A stretch of 64,000 nt of DNA from Paracoccus everestensis (GCF_021491915.1 NZ_CP090836.1:1350501-1414500); one strand, 5' to 3'; shown: positions 28,428 through 38,578, counted from the first letter of the stretch. A program made the numbers and translations. Notes: generated by a model not told the origin, from the letters alone.

Positions 28428-29201
28428 AGACCGATCCAGATTCAGGGCGATCAGTCCGGCAGTCTGGTCGGGATGGGTCAGGGGCAGCATATGACCCGCA
28501 TCCGGCACGACCGCCCGGCCGACATCGGCCAGCTTTGTCGCCAGGGCATCGGCGATCCGGTGGATCACGGGCGGAGAGTTTCCACCCGCCACAATCAGCA
28601 CCGGTACGTCAATGGATTCCAATCCTCCCTCGCGCAGGATGTTTGCCTTGTCCCTGGTCAGGGTATCGTCCGTCTCCGCCACCAGGCTAATTTGGCGGGT
28701 CATCGCCTCTCGTGTGGGTTGGGGCAGGCTGTCAAAGGGCTGCGCGCCCCAGATGTCGATGAAGCCACGCGCGGCATCATCCGGTCGGCCATGGGCCAGA
28801 TGGTCCGCCATTGCCCGGTCTCGGGCAGTCTGGTCCGGGTCGTGGGCAGCGGCAAACAGGACGGGTTCGATCAGCGTCAGGCTGCGCACGGCGTCGGGCG
28901 CGGCCACGGCGATGCGCAGGGCCACGGTCGCGCCCAGGCTGTGACCGATCAGATCCAGCGGGCGGTCGATGAAGCTGGCGGCGATCCGGGTCACGGCGGT
29001 GTGGAAATCCGGTCCCTCGGACCCGGGTGTCCAGGGACCGCTGCGGCCATGGCCCGGCATATCGAAACCTTTCAGATCGACCCGGCCCTCAAGCCGCTTG
29101 GCGATTGGTCCCCAATAAGCCCCGCTGCCCATCATGCAATGCAAGGCAAGGGCCGGGCGGTCCTTGTCCCCCGGCCAGTGTCGCTTGTGGATGCCGGTCA
29201 T
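28425..29201 (-). CDS. Alpha/beta hydrolase
   Basis: 258-residue hydrolase with LALHCMMGSGAYWG (oxyanion region), GFDMPGHGRS, the nucleophile elbow GHSLGA (S88) and a C-terminal histidine in VPDAGHMLPLTHPD. I do not see the usual catalytic aspartate after LIVAGG, so the acid may lie elsewhere. The substrate is unknown. It overlaps the upstream isomerase gene by 4 bases (ATGA), so the two are co-translated. Its TAA stop uses the final base of the IS701 fragment, but the length is normal for the family, so little or nothing was lost. Confidence 0.82.
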   Translation of the reverse strand: MTGIHKRHWPGDKDRPALALHCMMGSGAYWGPIAKRLEGRVDLKGFDMPGHGRSGPWTPGSEGPDFHTAVTRIAASFIDRPLDLIGHSLGATVALRIAVAAPDAVRSLTLIEPVLFAAAHDPDQTARDRAMADHLAHGRPDDAARGFIDIWGAQPFDSLPQPTREAMTRQISLVAETDDTLTRDKANILREGGLESIDVPVLIVAGGNSPPVIHRIADALATKLADVGRAVVPDAGHMLPLTHPDQTAGLIALNLDRS

Positions 29202-29797
29202 AGGCTGGCAAGGTGCCGATCAAGGAAGTCCAGCCGGTCCTGGCCCCAGAATTTCTGACCGCTTTCCCGCACCACATAGAAGGGCGATCCAAACACCCCG
29301 GCCTCGACCGCCTGTTCCAGGTTGCGGCCATAGGTTTCGGCGCCGACGAACAAGCCCTTGTCGGCCAAGGCCGGGTCGAATCCATGGGCGGACAGGATGT
29401 CGCGGATGACCGTATCGTCGCTGATGTCGCGATCCTCGGCCCAGACAGCGCGCAGGAAGCCTTGCACCAGACCGCCCGTATCGCCGCCACCCGCCGCTTG
29501 CGCCGCAATGATCGCATAGGACGACGGCGCCATGTTGACCGGCCAGAAGGAGGGCTTCAGGTTCAAGGGCAGGCCCAGATGATCGGCCCAGCGGGGCAAT
29601 TCCTGCGCGCGGTAATCCATCCGGCTGGGATGGCGGTTGGCGGGGCGGACCCCGCCCGTGCGGTCGAACAGTTGCAGGATGTCCAGCGGTTTATAGGTGA
29701 TCGCCGCGCCATGGCGGGCGGCGATCCGTTCCAGCCGGTCGCCCGCCAGATAGGCAAAGGGACTGATCGTCCCGAAATAGTAGTCGATATTGGCCAT
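29198..29797 (-). CDS. 2-hydroxychromene-2-carboxylate isomerase-like DsbA-fold protein
   Basis: 199 residues of the NahD/kappa-GST branch of the thioredoxin fold. FGTISPFAYLAG carries the serine (S12) that replaces the DsbA cysteine, and GVFGSPFYVV near residue 170 is the cis-proline segment; GQDRLDFLDRHL closes it. In naphthalene degraders this enzyme isomerises hydroxychromene carboxylate with glutathione, but no aromatic pathway is visible here, so the substrate is open. It is translationally coupled to the downstream hydrolase and diverges from prs. Confidence 0.85.
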   Translation of the reverse strand: MANIDYYFGTISPFAYLAGDRLERIAARHGAAITYKPLDILQLFDRTGGVRPANRHPSRMDYRAQELPRWADHLGLPLNLKPSFWPVNMAPSSYAIIAAQAAGGGDTGGLVQGFLRAVWAEDRDISDDTVIRDILSAHGFDPALADKGLFVGAETYGRNLEQAVEAGVFGSPFYVVRESGQKFWGQDRLDFLDRHLASL

Positions 29798-29883
29798 AAG
29801 GACGATCCTTCGCGGTTTGCCCGCAGGCTAACCGGGTGGTAAGGCGGGCGCAATCTGGCGAATCCCAGCGAAAAGGCCCCCAT

Positions 29884-30903
29884 ATGCCCGTCATGACCGA
29901 ACCCAAGCTGATTTCCGGCAATGCCAACCGCACGCTGGCCGCGTCCATTGCCCGGCGCATGTCGATGCACCGGGGCATGAATGTCAGCCTGTGCGATGCC
30001 CGGATCGAGCGGTTCAACGACCAGGAAATCTTTGTCGAGGTGTTCGAGAATGTCCGGGGCGAGGATATGTACATCATCCAGCCGACCTCGAACCCGGCCA
30101 ATGACAACCTGATGGAACTGATGGTCATGACCGATGCGCTGAGGCGGTCGTCGGCGGCCCGGATCACGGCGGTCATTCCGTATTTCGGCTATGCCCGACA
30201 GGACCGCCGGGCCAAGGCCCGCACGCCCATCAGCGCCAAGCTGGTGGCAAACCTTCTGACCGAGGCGGGGATCGACCGCGTGCTGACGCTGGATTTGCAC
30301 GCGGCGCAGATCCAAGGGTTCTTCGACATTCCGGTGGACAACCTGTATGCCGCGCCCGTCTTTGCCCTGGACGTTCAGCATCATTTCCGGGGCCGGATGG
30401 GCGATCTGATGGTGGTGTCGCCCGACGTGGGGGGCGTGGCCCGTGCCCGGGAATTGGCGACCCGGATCGGCGCGCCCCTGTCCATCGTAGACAAGCGGCG
30501 GGAAAAGGCAGGCGAAGTGGCCGAGATGACGGTTATCGGCGATGTCGCGGGCAAGGTCTGCATCATCGTTGACGATATCTGCGACACCGCAGGCACGCTG
30601 GTGAAAGCCGCTCAGACCCTGACGGACAGCGGCGCCACCGAGGTCCATGCCTATATCACCCATGGGGTCCTGTCCGGCCCTGCGGTCGAACGGGTCAGCA
30701 AGTCCGTGATGAAATCGCTGGTCATCACCGATTCAATCCAGCCCACCGATGCGGTGAAATCGGCCCCCAACATCCGCATTGTCCCGACGGCGCCGATGTT
30801 TACGCAAGCCATCCTGAACATCTGGAACGGAACATCCGTCAGCAGCCTGTTCGAAACGGATACCCTGCTGCCGATCTATGAAGGATTGTATTCCAGCCTG
30901 TGA
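29884..30903 (+). CDS. prs: Ribose-phosphate pyrophosphokinase
   Basis: Makes PRPP from ribose 5-phosphate and ATP for nucleotide, histidine and tryptophan synthesis. The 339 residues show [40 protein letters not shown], the metal-binding [14 protein letters not shown], and the PRPP loop [15 protein letters not shown] near residue 229. It is some 20 residues longer than the classic 315, which is seen in other alphaproteobacteria. An upstream in-frame extension to 29836 is discounted because [16 protein letters not shown] begins at ATG 29884. Confidence 0.95.
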   Translation: MPVMTEPKLISGNANRTLAASIARRMSMHRGMNVSLCDARIERFNDQEIFVEVFENVRGEDMYIIQPTSNPANDNLMELMVMTDALRRSSAARITAVIPYFGYARQDRRAKARTPISAKLVANLLTEAGIDRVLTLDLHAAQIQGFFDIPVDNLYAAPVFALDVQHHFRGRMGDLMVVSPDVGGVARARELATRIGAPLSIVDKRREKAGEVAEMTVIGDVAGKVCIIVDDICDTAGTLVKAAQTLTDSGATEVHAYITHGVLSGPAVERVSKSVMKSLVITDSIQPTDAVKSAPNIRIVPTAPMFTQAILNIWNGTSVSSLFETDTLLPIYEGLYSSL

Positions 30904-30919
30904 CGTTTGCGGCTGCGCT

Positions 30920-30949
30920 CCCCGTCGGATGCCTCCGGCGGGGATATTT
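30920..30949. terminator. Convergent terminator between prs and purD
   Basis: 10-bp stem CCCCGTCGGA/TCCGGCGGGG (one G-T pair) with a TGCC loop, followed by ATATTTAA, in the 60-base gap between the convergent prs and purD genes. It could serve both. Confidence 0.7.
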
Positions 30950-30963
30950 AAGTGAAGAAGACG

Positions 30964-32220
30964 TCAGAGCGCACGCCAGCCGATATCCCGGCGGCAGAAT
31001 CCGTCCGGCCAGTTGATGGCATCGACCTGGGCATAGGCGCGCCGATGTGCCTCGGCCAGTGTGGCGCCTCGGCCGGTGCAGGTCAGGACGCGCCCGCCCG
31101 CGGCGATGACCTGGCCGTCCTTGCTGGCGGTGCCTGCATGAAAGGTCATTTCGAAACTGGTTTCGGCCAGCTTGTCCAGTCCGCCGATCACGCTGCCTTT
31201 CTTATAGCTGCCGGGATAGCCGCGCGCGGCCATCACGACCGTCAGGGCATGATCGTCAGCCCAGTTGACCGAGGCTCCGGCCAGCCGCCCCTCGGCGCAG
31301 GCCAGAAGCAGGTCCAGCATCTGCCCGCCAAGCCGCATCATCAGCGCCTGGCATTCCGGATCCCCGAAGCGGACGTTGTATTCGACCAGACGCGCCCGGC
31401 CTTCGTGGATCATCAGCCCCGCGTAGAGGACACCCTGGAAGGGCATTCCCCGCGCTGCCATCTGGGCCACGGTCGGGCGCACGATCTGCGCCATCACCTG
31501 TTCCTGCAAGGCATCGGTCAGGACCGGCGCGGGGCTGTATGCGCCCATGCCGCCAGTGTTGGGGCCGTTGTCCCCTTCGCCTACGCGCTTGTGGTCCTGG
31601 GCTGTGCCCAGGGGCAAGCAGTCGGTCCCGTCGCACAGGATGAAGAAGCTGGCTTCCTCGCCCGCCATGAATTCTTCGATGACGACCGACATCTCGCCGA
31701 ATTCGCCGTCGAAGATCGCGTCGATCGCCCCCTGCGCCTGTTCCACGGTTTCGGCCACGGTCACGCCCTTGCCTGCGGCCAACCCGTCGGCCTTGACCAC
31801 GATGGGGGCGCCATGGGCGGTGACATGGTCGCGTGCGCTTGCGGCATCGGTGAAACGCGCCCAGGCTGCAGTGGGCGCCCCGCAGGCATCGCAGATTTTC
31901 TTGGTAAAGGCCTTTGACGCCTCGAGCTGCGCTGCGGCCTGGGAGGGACCGAAAACCAGAAAACCGGCATCGCGCAGGGCGTCGGATACACCGGCGGCCA
32001 ACGGCGCCTCGGGTCCGATCACCACAAAGTCGACGGCATTTTCCTGGGCGAATTCCAGAACCTCGGCGCGCGACAGGATGTTCAGGTCTGCGCATTCCGC
32101 GACATTGGCGATGCCCGCATTGCCCGGCGCCACGATCAGGCGGTCGCATTTCGGGTTCTGCCGGATGGCCCAGGCCAAGGCGTGTTCGCGCCCGCCGCCG
32201 CCAAGGATCAGGATGTTCAT
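30964..32220 (-). CDS. purD: Phosphoribosylamine--glycine ligase
   Basis: ATP-grasp enzyme joining glycine to 5-phosphoribosylamine in purine synthesis. The 418 residues match PurD: MNILILGGGGREHALAW at the start, VVIGPEAPLAAGVSDALR, the ATP-grasp VVKADGLAAGKGVTVA, and ARLVEYNVRFGDPECQ with metal ligands. ATG 32220 is chosen over an in-frame upstream ATG because the conserved N-terminus starts there. It is divergent from xseA (62 bases). Confidence 0.95.
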   Translation of the reverse strand: MNILILGGGGREHALAWAIRQNPKCDRLIVAPGNAGIANVAECADLNILSRAEVLEFAQENAVDFVVIGPEAPLAAGVSDALRDAGFLVFGPSQAAAQLEASKAFTKKICDACGAPTAAWARFTDAASARDHVTAHGAPIVVKADGLAAGKGVTVAETVEQAQGAIDAIFDGEFGEMSVVIEEFMAGEEASFFILCDGTDCLPLGTAQDHKRVGEGDNGPNTGGMGAYSPAPVLTDALQEQVMAQIVRPTVAQMAARGMPFQGVLYAGLMIHEGRARLVEYNVRFGDPECQALMMRLGGQMLDLLLACAEGRLAGASVNWADDHALTVVMAARGYPGSYKKGSVIGGLDKLAETSFEMTFHAGTASKDGQVIAAGGRVLTCTGRGATLAEAHRRAYAQVDAINWPDGFCRRDIGWRAL

Positions 32221-32282
32221 GGGCCGCCCTTTCGCTTCTGGTGGCGGCGTTCTAGTCTGGGGCGGACAAGGGAACAAGACGC

Positions 32283-33836
32283 ATGGATTTGCTGGAAGAC
32301 GTGCCGGGCAGCAATGCCCATGAATTTACGGTTTCGGAACTGTCGGGCGCGGTGAAGCGCAGCCTGGAGGATCAGTTCGGCCGCGTCCGCGTGCGCGGAG
32401 AGATCGGGCGGGTTTCGCGGCCGTCGTCGGGGCATATCTACTTCGACCTCAAGGATGATCGGTCTGTCTTGGCCGCCGTGACCTGGAAAGGGCAGGCGGC
32501 CAAGCTGGCGCAGCGTCCCGAGGAGGGGATGGAAGTCATCGCCACCGGTCGCATCACCACCTTTCCGGGCCAATCCAAGTATCAGCTGATCGTCGATCAG
32601 ATCGAACCGGCGGGACTGGGCGCGCTGATGGCAATGCTGGAAAAGCGTCGTCAGGCCCTTGCCGCCGAGGGGCTGTTCGATGAAGGGCGCAAGCGTCCCT
32701 TGCCAAGCTTGCCACGCGTGATCGGGGTCGTGACCTCGCCGTCCGGAGCGGTGATCCGCGACATCCTGCACCGGCTGCGGGACCGCTTTCCCACACGCGT
32801 GCTGATCTGGCCGGTGGCCGTTCAGGGCGAAGGCTGCGCGCCGCAGGTGGCGGCGGCGATCCGGGGGTTCAACGATCTGCCGCCCGGGGGGCCGATCCCG
32901 CGTCCCGACCTGCTTATCGTCGCACGGGGTGGCGGCAGCCTGGAGGATTTGTGGGGCTTCAATGAGGAGGCCGTGGTCCGTGCGGCCGCCGAAAGCCGCA
33001 TTCCGCTGATTTCCGCCGTGGGCCATGAAACCGACACGACGCTGATCGACTTTGCATCCGACCGCCGCGCGCCGACGCCCACGGCTGCGGCGGAAATGGC
33101 GGTGCCGGTCCTTGCGGAACTGGCTGCTCGACTGGCGGAATCGCAGGCGCGGCTGACTCGGTGCAGCCAGCATCACATCGACCGCCCACGCCAGCGGCTG
33201 CGCGACCTGTCCCGCGCGCTTGGCCGCCCCGGCGCGCTGACGGAAGCGGCGCGGCAGCGGCTGGACCTGTGGGCCGGACGGCTGGATCCCGCTCTGCATG
33301 GGTTGGTGCGGACGCGCAGGCACCAATTGGCCGCGCGTCCCATGCCGGTGGCCCTGCTGCGGCGGTTCACGGATCGCAAGGCGCACACGCTGCATGGGCT
33401 GGAGCATCGGCTGGATGCGGCTGCGGCCCGCAGGCTGGAACGACGTCGCGATCGGACAACCGCCATGGGGCAACGGCTGGACGCCTCGCTTGTGCGGGTG
33501 ATGGCCACCACACGGCGGGCGATTGCCCAGCAGGACGGGCGGCTGGCGGACCTGACGCGGCGGCTTGGCCTAGCCGTTCAGCGGTCGATCAGCAGCCGCG
33601 ACCAAGCCATGCAACGGGTGGACCGGCTGCGATTGTCGCTAGGCTACAAGGAAACGCTGAAGCGCGGTTTTGTGGTCGTCCACGGTCCTGAAGGCGTGAT
33701 CACCACGGTACAGGCGGCGCGGCAGATGCCGCAGGTCGATCTGGAATTCGCCGATGGCCGCGTGACGGTTCGCCCCGAGGGCGTGCCGAAACCTGCCAGG
33801 AAACCCAAGCCGCCCGAGCAGCAGACCTTGTTCTGA
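32283..33836 (+). CDS. xseA: Exodeoxyribonuclease VII large subunit
   Basis: Large subunit of the processive single-strand exonuclease used in repair. The 517 residues contain the N-terminal OB fold (VSELSGAVKRSLEDQF, then SRPSSGHIYFDLKDD), the catalytic core with VIGVVTSPSGAVIRDILHRL, LLIVARGGGSLEDLWGFNEE and SAVGHETDTTLIDFASDRRA, then a long arginine-rich helical region. The small subunit xseB is not adjacent. It is convergent with the MFS transporter gene; their stops touch. Confidence 0.95.
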   Translation: MDLLEDVPGSNAHEFTVSELSGAVKRSLEDQFGRVRVRGEIGRVSRPSSGHIYFDLKDDRSVLAAVTWKGQAAKLAQRPEEGMEVIATGRITTFPGQSKYQLIVDQIEPAGLGALMAMLEKRRQALAAEGLFDEGRKRPLPSLPRVIGVVTSPSGAVIRDILHRLRDRFPTRVLIWPVAVQGEGCAPQVAAAIRGFNDLPPGGPIPRPDLLIVARGGGSLEDLWGFNEEAVVRAAAESRIPLISAVGHETDTTLIDFASDRRAPTPTAAAEMAVPVLAELAARLAESQARLTRCSQHHIDRPRQRLRDLSRALGRPGALTEAARQRLDLWAGRLDPALHGLVRTRRHQLAARPMPVALLRRFTDRKAHTLHGLEHRLDAAAARRLERRRDRTTAMGQRLDASLVRVMATTRRAIAQQDGRLADLTRRLGLAVQRSISSRDQAMQRVDRLRLSLGYKETLKRGFVVVHGPEGVITTVQAARQMPQVDLEFADGRVTVRPEGVPKPARKPKPPEQQTLF

Positions 33837-35039
33837 TCAGGCTTCCTTCGGGCTCAGCATCAGCCAGATCAGCGCCGCGCCCGCCAGCACAAGGAAAGGC
33901 AGCATTGCCAGATTGACCGCGTTCCAGCCCGCGACGACCGTTCCGCTGCTGCAATTCATCAGCCCGCCCGACGATAGCGAAGCCAGGAAGACCCCACCGA
34001 AGACCACGGCGTCGTTCAGGCCCTGGACGCCGCCCCGTTCCTCGGGGGCATGGGCGCGGGTCAGCATGGTCGTCGCGCCGATGTAACCAAAGTTCCAACC
34101 CATCCCCAGAAGGACCAGGGCGGCGAAGAAATGCGACAGCTCCACCCCTGACAGCGCCGCGGCACCCGCCAGGGCCAGCAGGAACAGGCCAAGGGCAACG
34201 ATCCGTTCGGCGCCAAAGCGCGCAATCAGGTGCCCGGTGAAAAAGCTGGGGGCAAACATCGCCAGCACGTGCGCGCTGACGATGTTGGCGGCATCCGTGG
34301 GGGCGAACCCGCAGCCTACGACCGCCAGCGGCGTCGAGGTCATCACCAGGTTCATCAGCGCATAGGCGACCATACCGCAGATCGTTGCGACCGCGATCTG
34401 CGGTCGGCGCACCAGTTCGGCCAGCGGACGGCCTGCGGGCTGGTTGCCCTCTGCGGCGGCAGGCCTGGGGCTGTCGAGGAACGCGAACAGGAAAGGTCCA
34501 AGCGCGTTCAGTCCGATCACCGCCAGATAGGCCGCCAAGAATGGGACTGCCGTCAGGCCATCCGTCGCGCGCACAATGGCGGGGCCGATGATCGCGGCGG
34601 CCAACCCCCCCGCCATGACCCAGCTGATCGCACGGGGGGCATAGTCGTCGGACGCAAGATCGGTCGCGGCAAAGCGATAGAACCCTTGGGCCGACATATA
34701 GACGCCGGTCAGCAGCGATCCTGCCATGAACAGCCAGAACGACCCCGCCCAAAGCCCCCAGGCCGCTAGGGCCGCGCCCAGCCCGCCCGCCAGAACGGCC
34801 AGCAAGAACCCCGCCTGCCTGCCGTGATCCTGCATGAATCGTGCCAAGGGCCGCGCAGTCAATGCGGACCCCAGGACGATCATCGACAAGGGCAGGGTGG
34901 CGACGCAGGGATTGGGCGCCAGGATCTGGCCTGCAAGCCCGCCGACAATGAAGATCACCGACATCTGTGCGCCCAGGATGGCCTGCGCCGCAACCAGCAC
35001 GATCACGTTGCGCCGGGCGCGGCCCAGGTCCGGGGGCAA
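33837..35039 (-). CDS. Major facilitator superfamily transporter
   Basis: About 400 residues with roughly 12 hydrophobic segments (VIVLVAAQAILGAQMSVIFI at the start; FLVLAGAALIWLMLSP at the end). The substrate is unknown. The open frame extends over eda, but TTG 35039 has AGGGG 6 bases upstream and lies 3 bases past the eda stop, so the pair is probably co-transcribed. TSTPLAVVGCGF and the cytoplasmic RARNN-like start do not identify a subfamily; sugar-acid or drug export are both possible. Confidence 0.8.
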   Translation of the reverse strand: MPPDLGRARRNVIVLVAAQAILGAQMSVIFIVGGLAGQILAPNPCVATLPLSMIVLGSALTARPLARFMQDHGRQAGFLLAVLAGGLGAALAAWGLWAGSFWLFMAGSLLTGVYMSAQGFYRFAATDLASDDYAPRAISWVMAGGLAAAIIGPAIVRATDGLTAVPFLAAYLAVIGLNALGPFLFAFLDSPRPAAAEGNQPAGRPLAELVRRPQIAVATICGMVAYALMNLVMTSTPLAVVGCGFAPTDAANIVSAHVLAMFAPSFFTGHLIARFGAERIVALGLFLLALAGAAALSGVELSHFFAALVLLGMGWNFGYIGATTMLTRAHAPEERGGVQGLNDAVVFGGVFLASLSSGGLMNCSSGTVVAGWNAVNLAMLPFLVLAGAALIWLMLSPKEA

Positions 35040-35041
35040 GA

Positions 35042-35686
35042 TCAGCCCCTGCTCAGCCGGGCGGCAGCATGGGCGCGTTCCTGGATCGCCCCCCAGTTTT
35101 CGGCGTTGACGTCGGCATCGGTGGCAATCCAGCTTCCGCCGACGCAAACGACGTTCGGCAGGGCAAGATAGTCTGCGGCGTTACTCAGGGTGATGCCGCC
35201 TGTCGGGCAAAAGCGGACCTTGGGCAACGGCCCGGCGAGGGATTTCAGCGCAGGCGCGCCCCCACTCGATTCGGCCGGAAAGAACTTGACCATGTCATAG
35301 CCTGCATCAGCCGCGCGCATCACCTCGGATGCGGTAGCGGTGCCGGGCAACAGGGGCAGTTCCAATTCCTCGCAGGCGGCGATCAGCCGGTCGGTCAGGC
35401 CAGGAGAGACGGCAAAGCTTGCCCCCGCGTCCTTGGCGCGCTTCGCATCGTCCGGGGTCAGCACCGTGCCCGCGCCGACGTGACCGCCGGATACCCCTGA
35501 CATGGCGCGGATCGCATCAAGGGCCGCGTCCGACCGCAGCGTGATCTCCAGCACCGGCAGCCCGCCCGATACCAGAGCCCGCGCCAGGCCTGCCGCGCGT
35601 TCGGCATTCTTGATCACGATCACCGGAATGACCGGGGCCAGGCTGCACAACGCCCGTGTCTTTTGCGACTGGATTTCAGGGTTCAT
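35042..35686 (-). CDS. eda: KDPG/KHG aldolase
   Basis: Cleaves 2-keto-3-deoxy-6-phosphogluconate to pyruvate and glyceraldehyde 3-phosphate (Entner-Doudoroff pathway). The 214 residues show [38 protein letters not shown] (catalytic glutamate), [14 protein letters not shown] and [14 protein letters not shown] with the Schiff-base lysine near residue 134, then [18 protein letters not shown] 35686 begins the conserved start; the longer frame to 35770 is not supported. edd is not in the window. Confidence 0.94.
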   Translation of the reverse strand: MNPEIQSQKTRALCSLAPVIPVIVIKNAERAAGLARALVSGGLPVLEITLRSDAALDAIRAMSGVSGGHVGAGTVLTPDDAKRAKDAGASFAVSPGLTDRLIAACEELELPLLPGTATASEVMRAADAGYDMVKFFPAESSGGAPALKSLAGPLPKVRFCPTGGITLSNAADYLALPNVVCVGGSWIATDADVNAENWGAIQERAHAAARLSRG

Positions 35687-35787
35687 GGCGCCACCTTCCG
35701 TTCCGCGATCTGCGGGCAAACTGCCCGCTGGCGGGTGGCGATGCAAGCGGTTTGCCGCCCTGCGGCGCAAATCACGTTATCGCTAAC

Positions 35788-36438
35788 CTAGATCGCCGAC
35801 AGCACTGCGACATAGTGGATGGCGGCGGCTGTGACCACAAAACCGTGCCAGATCGCGTTTTGAAAGCGCAACCGTTCCCAGACATGAAAGATCACGCCCA
35901 CGGTATAGATGATGCCGCCGATCACGATCAGCAGCATGGACAAGGGCGGCAGGTTGTCGGCGATGGGGCCGATGGCGACAAGCCCGCTCCACCCCATCAG
36001 GATATAGAGCAGGATCGCCAGCCGGTCATACCGCCCGGGCAACAGCCATTTCAACGCAACGCCAAGGGCAGCCATGGTCCAGATGCAGACCAGCAGCACA
36101 AAGACCACCGGATCGGCGGATGCCTTGTGCAGGAACGGCGTGTAGGTGGCCGCGATCAGGATGAAGATCGCGGAATGATCGGCCCTGCGCAATTTCCATT
36201 TCAGCGCGGAATGCGGCAACATATTATAGACAAACGACACTGCAAGCGACAGGATCAGCCCGCCGCCATAGATCGACACGGCCAGAACCTCGGCCCCCGT
36301 GGCGGTGACTGCGGCCTGGAAGACCAGCACCGCCACCCCCACGACTGCCAGGACGACGCCGATGGCATGGACGATGCCATCCGCCAGCCTTTCGTGGAAA
36401 TCATAGTGCCGCCCGAAGCGGAACTGGCTGTCAGTCAT
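35788..36438 (-). CDS. Hemolysin III / PAQR-type membrane protein
   Basis: 216 residues with seven predicted membrane spans. Family marks: ERLADGIVHAIGVVLAV near the start, SFVYNMLPHSALKWKLRRAD, HSAIFILIAATYTPF, and FHVWERLRFQNAIWHGFVV near the end; the conserved Ser/Asp/His residues fit the metal-dependent PAQR hydrolase-like site. The name comes from a Bacillus hemolysin; its role here is probably membrane-lipid homeostasis. ATG 36438 has AAGGGG upstream and is preferred to 36534. Confidence 0.87.
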   Translation of the reverse strand: MTDSQFRFGRHYDFHERLADGIVHAIGVVLAVVGVAVLVFQAAVTATGAEVLAVSIYGGGLILSLAVSFVYNMLPHSALKWKLRRADHSAIFILIAATYTPFLHKASADPVVFVLLVCIWTMAALGVALKWLLPGRYDRLAILLYILMGWSGLVAIGPIADNLPPLSMLLIVIGGIIYTVGVIFHVWERLRFQNAIWHGFVVTAAAIHYVAVLSAI

Positions 36439-36673
36439 GAAGAACCCCTTGATCTCCTTATCCTGCCTGACCTGCGTCATCCGGGCAATTGACAGTTCGT
36501 TCAAATGCCGCGTGATCTGCGTGACCCCTTGCAAACAGGACGCGAAGGGTCTAACTGCGCGATCACTTCACAGGCAGGGGCGGGCCTTTTGCGGGGAGAA
36601 ATCCGCAAGGGTCCACCGGTTGGGGCATCCGCCCTGAATCCCCTGCCAAGGCGCAAACCGGAAAGGACATGGA

Positions 36674-37459
36674 ATGGCGCTTCCCGAATTCAATCTGCGT
36701 CAGCTCTTGGAAGCTGGCGTTCACTATGGTCACCAAACGCAACGCTGGAATCCGCGCATGGCGGAATTCATCTATGGCGACCGCAACGGCATCCACATCC
36801 TGGACCTGACCCAGACCCTGCCAATGCTGGACGCGGCGCTGCAAGTCGTTCGCGACACCGTTGCCAAGGGCGGCCGCGTGCTGTTCGTGGGCACCAAGCG
36901 CCAGGCGCAAAAGCCGGTCGCGGACGCCGCCGAACGGTCCGCGCAGTTCTATATGAACCACCGCTGGCTGGGCGGCACGCTGACCAACTGGAAGACCGTT
37001 TCCCAGTCGATCAACCGCCTGAAAGCCATTGACGAGACGATGGCCGGTGGTGCCGAGGGCATGACCAAGAAAGAGCGTCTGCAGCTGGAACGCGAACAGG
37101 CGAAACTGCAAGCCTCGCTTGGCGGCATCCGCCACATGGGCGGCCTGCCGGATCTGCTGTTCGTCATCGACGTGAACAAGGAAGATCTGGCCATCCTGGA
37201 AGCCAAGAAGCTGGGCATCCCGGTCGTGGCCGTGGTCGATACCAACTGCTCGCCCGAAGGCGTGGATTACATCATCCCCGGCAACGACGATGCGGCCCGG
37301 GCCATTGCGCTGTATTGCGACCTGGCCAGCCGTGCGGCGCTTGACGGCATGTCGGCCCAGATGGGCGCCGCCGGCGTCGATGTCGGTGCGCTGTCGGATG
37401 CGCCCGAGGAACTGCTGGACGAGCCTGCGGCCGAGGAACAGGCAACCGCCGACGCCTGA
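36674..37459 (+). CDS. rpsB: 30S ribosomal protein S2
   Basis: Small-subunit protein needed late in 30S assembly. The 261 residues match S2: [39 protein letters not shown], the tRYVDKRW-equivalent [16 protein letters not shown] and [14 protein letters not shown] text [20 protein letters not shown]. The acidic C-terminal tail ([13 protein letters not shown]) is a usual lineage extension. AAAGGA lies 5 bases before the ATG. It is followed by tsf, the conserved order. Confidence 0.97.
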   Translation: MALPEFNLRQLLEAGVHYGHQTQRWNPRMAEFIYGDRNGIHILDLTQTLPMLDAALQVVRDTVAKGGRVLFVGTKRQAQKPVADAAERSAQFYMNHRWLGGTLTNWKTVSQSINRLKAIDETMAGGAEGMTKKERLQLEREQAKLQASLGGIRHMGGLPDLLFVIDVNKEDLAILEAKKLGIPVVAVVDTNCSPEGVDYIIPGNDDAARAIALYCDLASRAALDGMSAQMGAAGVDVGALSDAPEELLDEPAAEEQATADA

Positions 37460-37493
37460 CCGGCGCCTGCGTCCCAAGTATTCATGGAATTGT

Positions 37494-37522
37494 CGTCAGG
37501 CGGGAATATTTCCCGCCTGACG
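37494..37522 (+). terminator. Perfect hairpin between rpsB and tsf
   Basis: 12-bp perfect stem (37494-37505 with 37511-37522) with a 5-base ATATT loop, 23 bases before the tsf start and without a following T-run. It may be a partial terminator or an RNA-processing site that sets the S2:EF-Ts ratio. Confidence 0.55.
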
Positions 37523-37544
37523 CGTTGATCAAAGGAGACGGATC

Positions 37545-38456
37545 ATGGCTATCACCGCCGCGATGGTGAAAGAGCTGCGCGAAACGACCGGCGCAGGGAT
37601 GATGGACGCCAAGAAGGCATTGACGGAAACCGACGGCAACATGGAAGCGGCCATTGACTGGCTGCGCACCAAGGGTCTGGCCAAGGCCGCCAAGAAGGCC
37701 GATCGCGTCGCTGCCGAAGGTCTGATCGGCGTGCAGGTCACGGATGGTCGCGGCATTGCGGTCGAGATCAACTCGGAAACCGATTTCGTTGCCAAGAACG
37801 CCGATTTTCAGCAGCTTGTCCGCGACATCACCGACATCGCCCTGACCACCGCGACGGATGTCGAGGTTCTGAGGGCCACGCATCTGAACGGCAAGCCCGT
37901 GTCCGAGGTGCTGACCGACGCCATTGCCCGCATCGGCGAAAACCTGACCCTGCGCCGGATGCACCTGCTGGAGGGTGATACGGTCGTGTCCTATGTCCAC
38001 AACGCCGCAACCGAAGGCATGGGCAAGATCGGTGTTCTGGTCGCGCTGAACGGCGACAAGGACAAGGCACAGGCGATCGGCAAGCAATTCGCGATGCACA
38101 TCGCGGCGACGAACCCCGTGTCGCTGTCCGAAGCCACGCTGGACCCGACGCTGCTGGCACGCGAGTTGGAAGTGCAGACCGCCAAGGCCCTGGAAGAAAA
38201 CGCATCTTCCGCCAAGCCGAAACCCGAGGCGGTGATCCAGAACAACATCATTCCCGGCCGGATGAAGAAGTTCGTGGGTGAAAACACCCTGCTGGGCCAG
38301 CCTTTCGTGATCAATCCCGACCTGACGGTCGAGCAGGCCGCGAAGGAAGCCGGGGTCGAGATCACCGGCTTTGCCCGCGTCGCAGTTGGCGAAGGGATCG
38401 AGAAGAAAGAAGAAGATTTCGCAGCCGAAGTCGCAAAGACCCTCAGCGGCGCCTGA
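37545..38456 (+). CDS. tsf: Translation elongation factor Ts
   Basis: Nucleotide-exchange factor for EF-Tu. The 303 residues show the N-terminal UBA-like module [20 protein letters not shown], the conserved [14 protein letters not shown], and a coiled-coil/dimerisation C-terminal region ending in [25 protein letters not shown] lies upstream of the ATG. It follows rpsB and is closed by a good intrinsic terminator. Confidence 0.97.
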   Translation: MAITAAMVKELRETTGAGMMDAKKALTETDGNMEAAIDWLRTKGLAKAAKKADRVAAEGLIGVQVTDGRGIAVEINSETDFVAKNADFQQLVRDITDIALTTATDVEVLRATHLNGKPVSEVLTDAIARIGENLTLRRMHLLEGDTVVSYVHNAATEGMGKIGVLVALNGDKDKAQAIGKQFAMHIAATNPVSLSEATLDPTLLARELEVQTAKALEENASSAKPKPEAVIQNNIIPGRMKKFVGENTLLGQPFVINPDLTVEQAAKEAGVEITGFARVAVGEGIEKKEEDFAAEVAKTLSGA

Positions 38457-38474
38457 TCCTTCGTGACGAATGCC

Positions 38475-38504
38475 AAGCGCTGGTCCCTGGGGCCGGCGCT
38501 TTTC
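38475..38504 (+). terminator. Intrinsic terminator after tsf
   Basis: GC stem AAGCGCTGGTCC paired with GGCCGGCGCTT (one wobble), ending in TTTT, 19 bases after the tsf stop. Confidence 0.75.
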
Positions 38505-38578
38505 ATTGCCCGATTGCCTGTGGACCTTTGTCGCGGCGCCATGCGATGGAAGGGCGCGAAACCAGATCTGCGTGCCCC

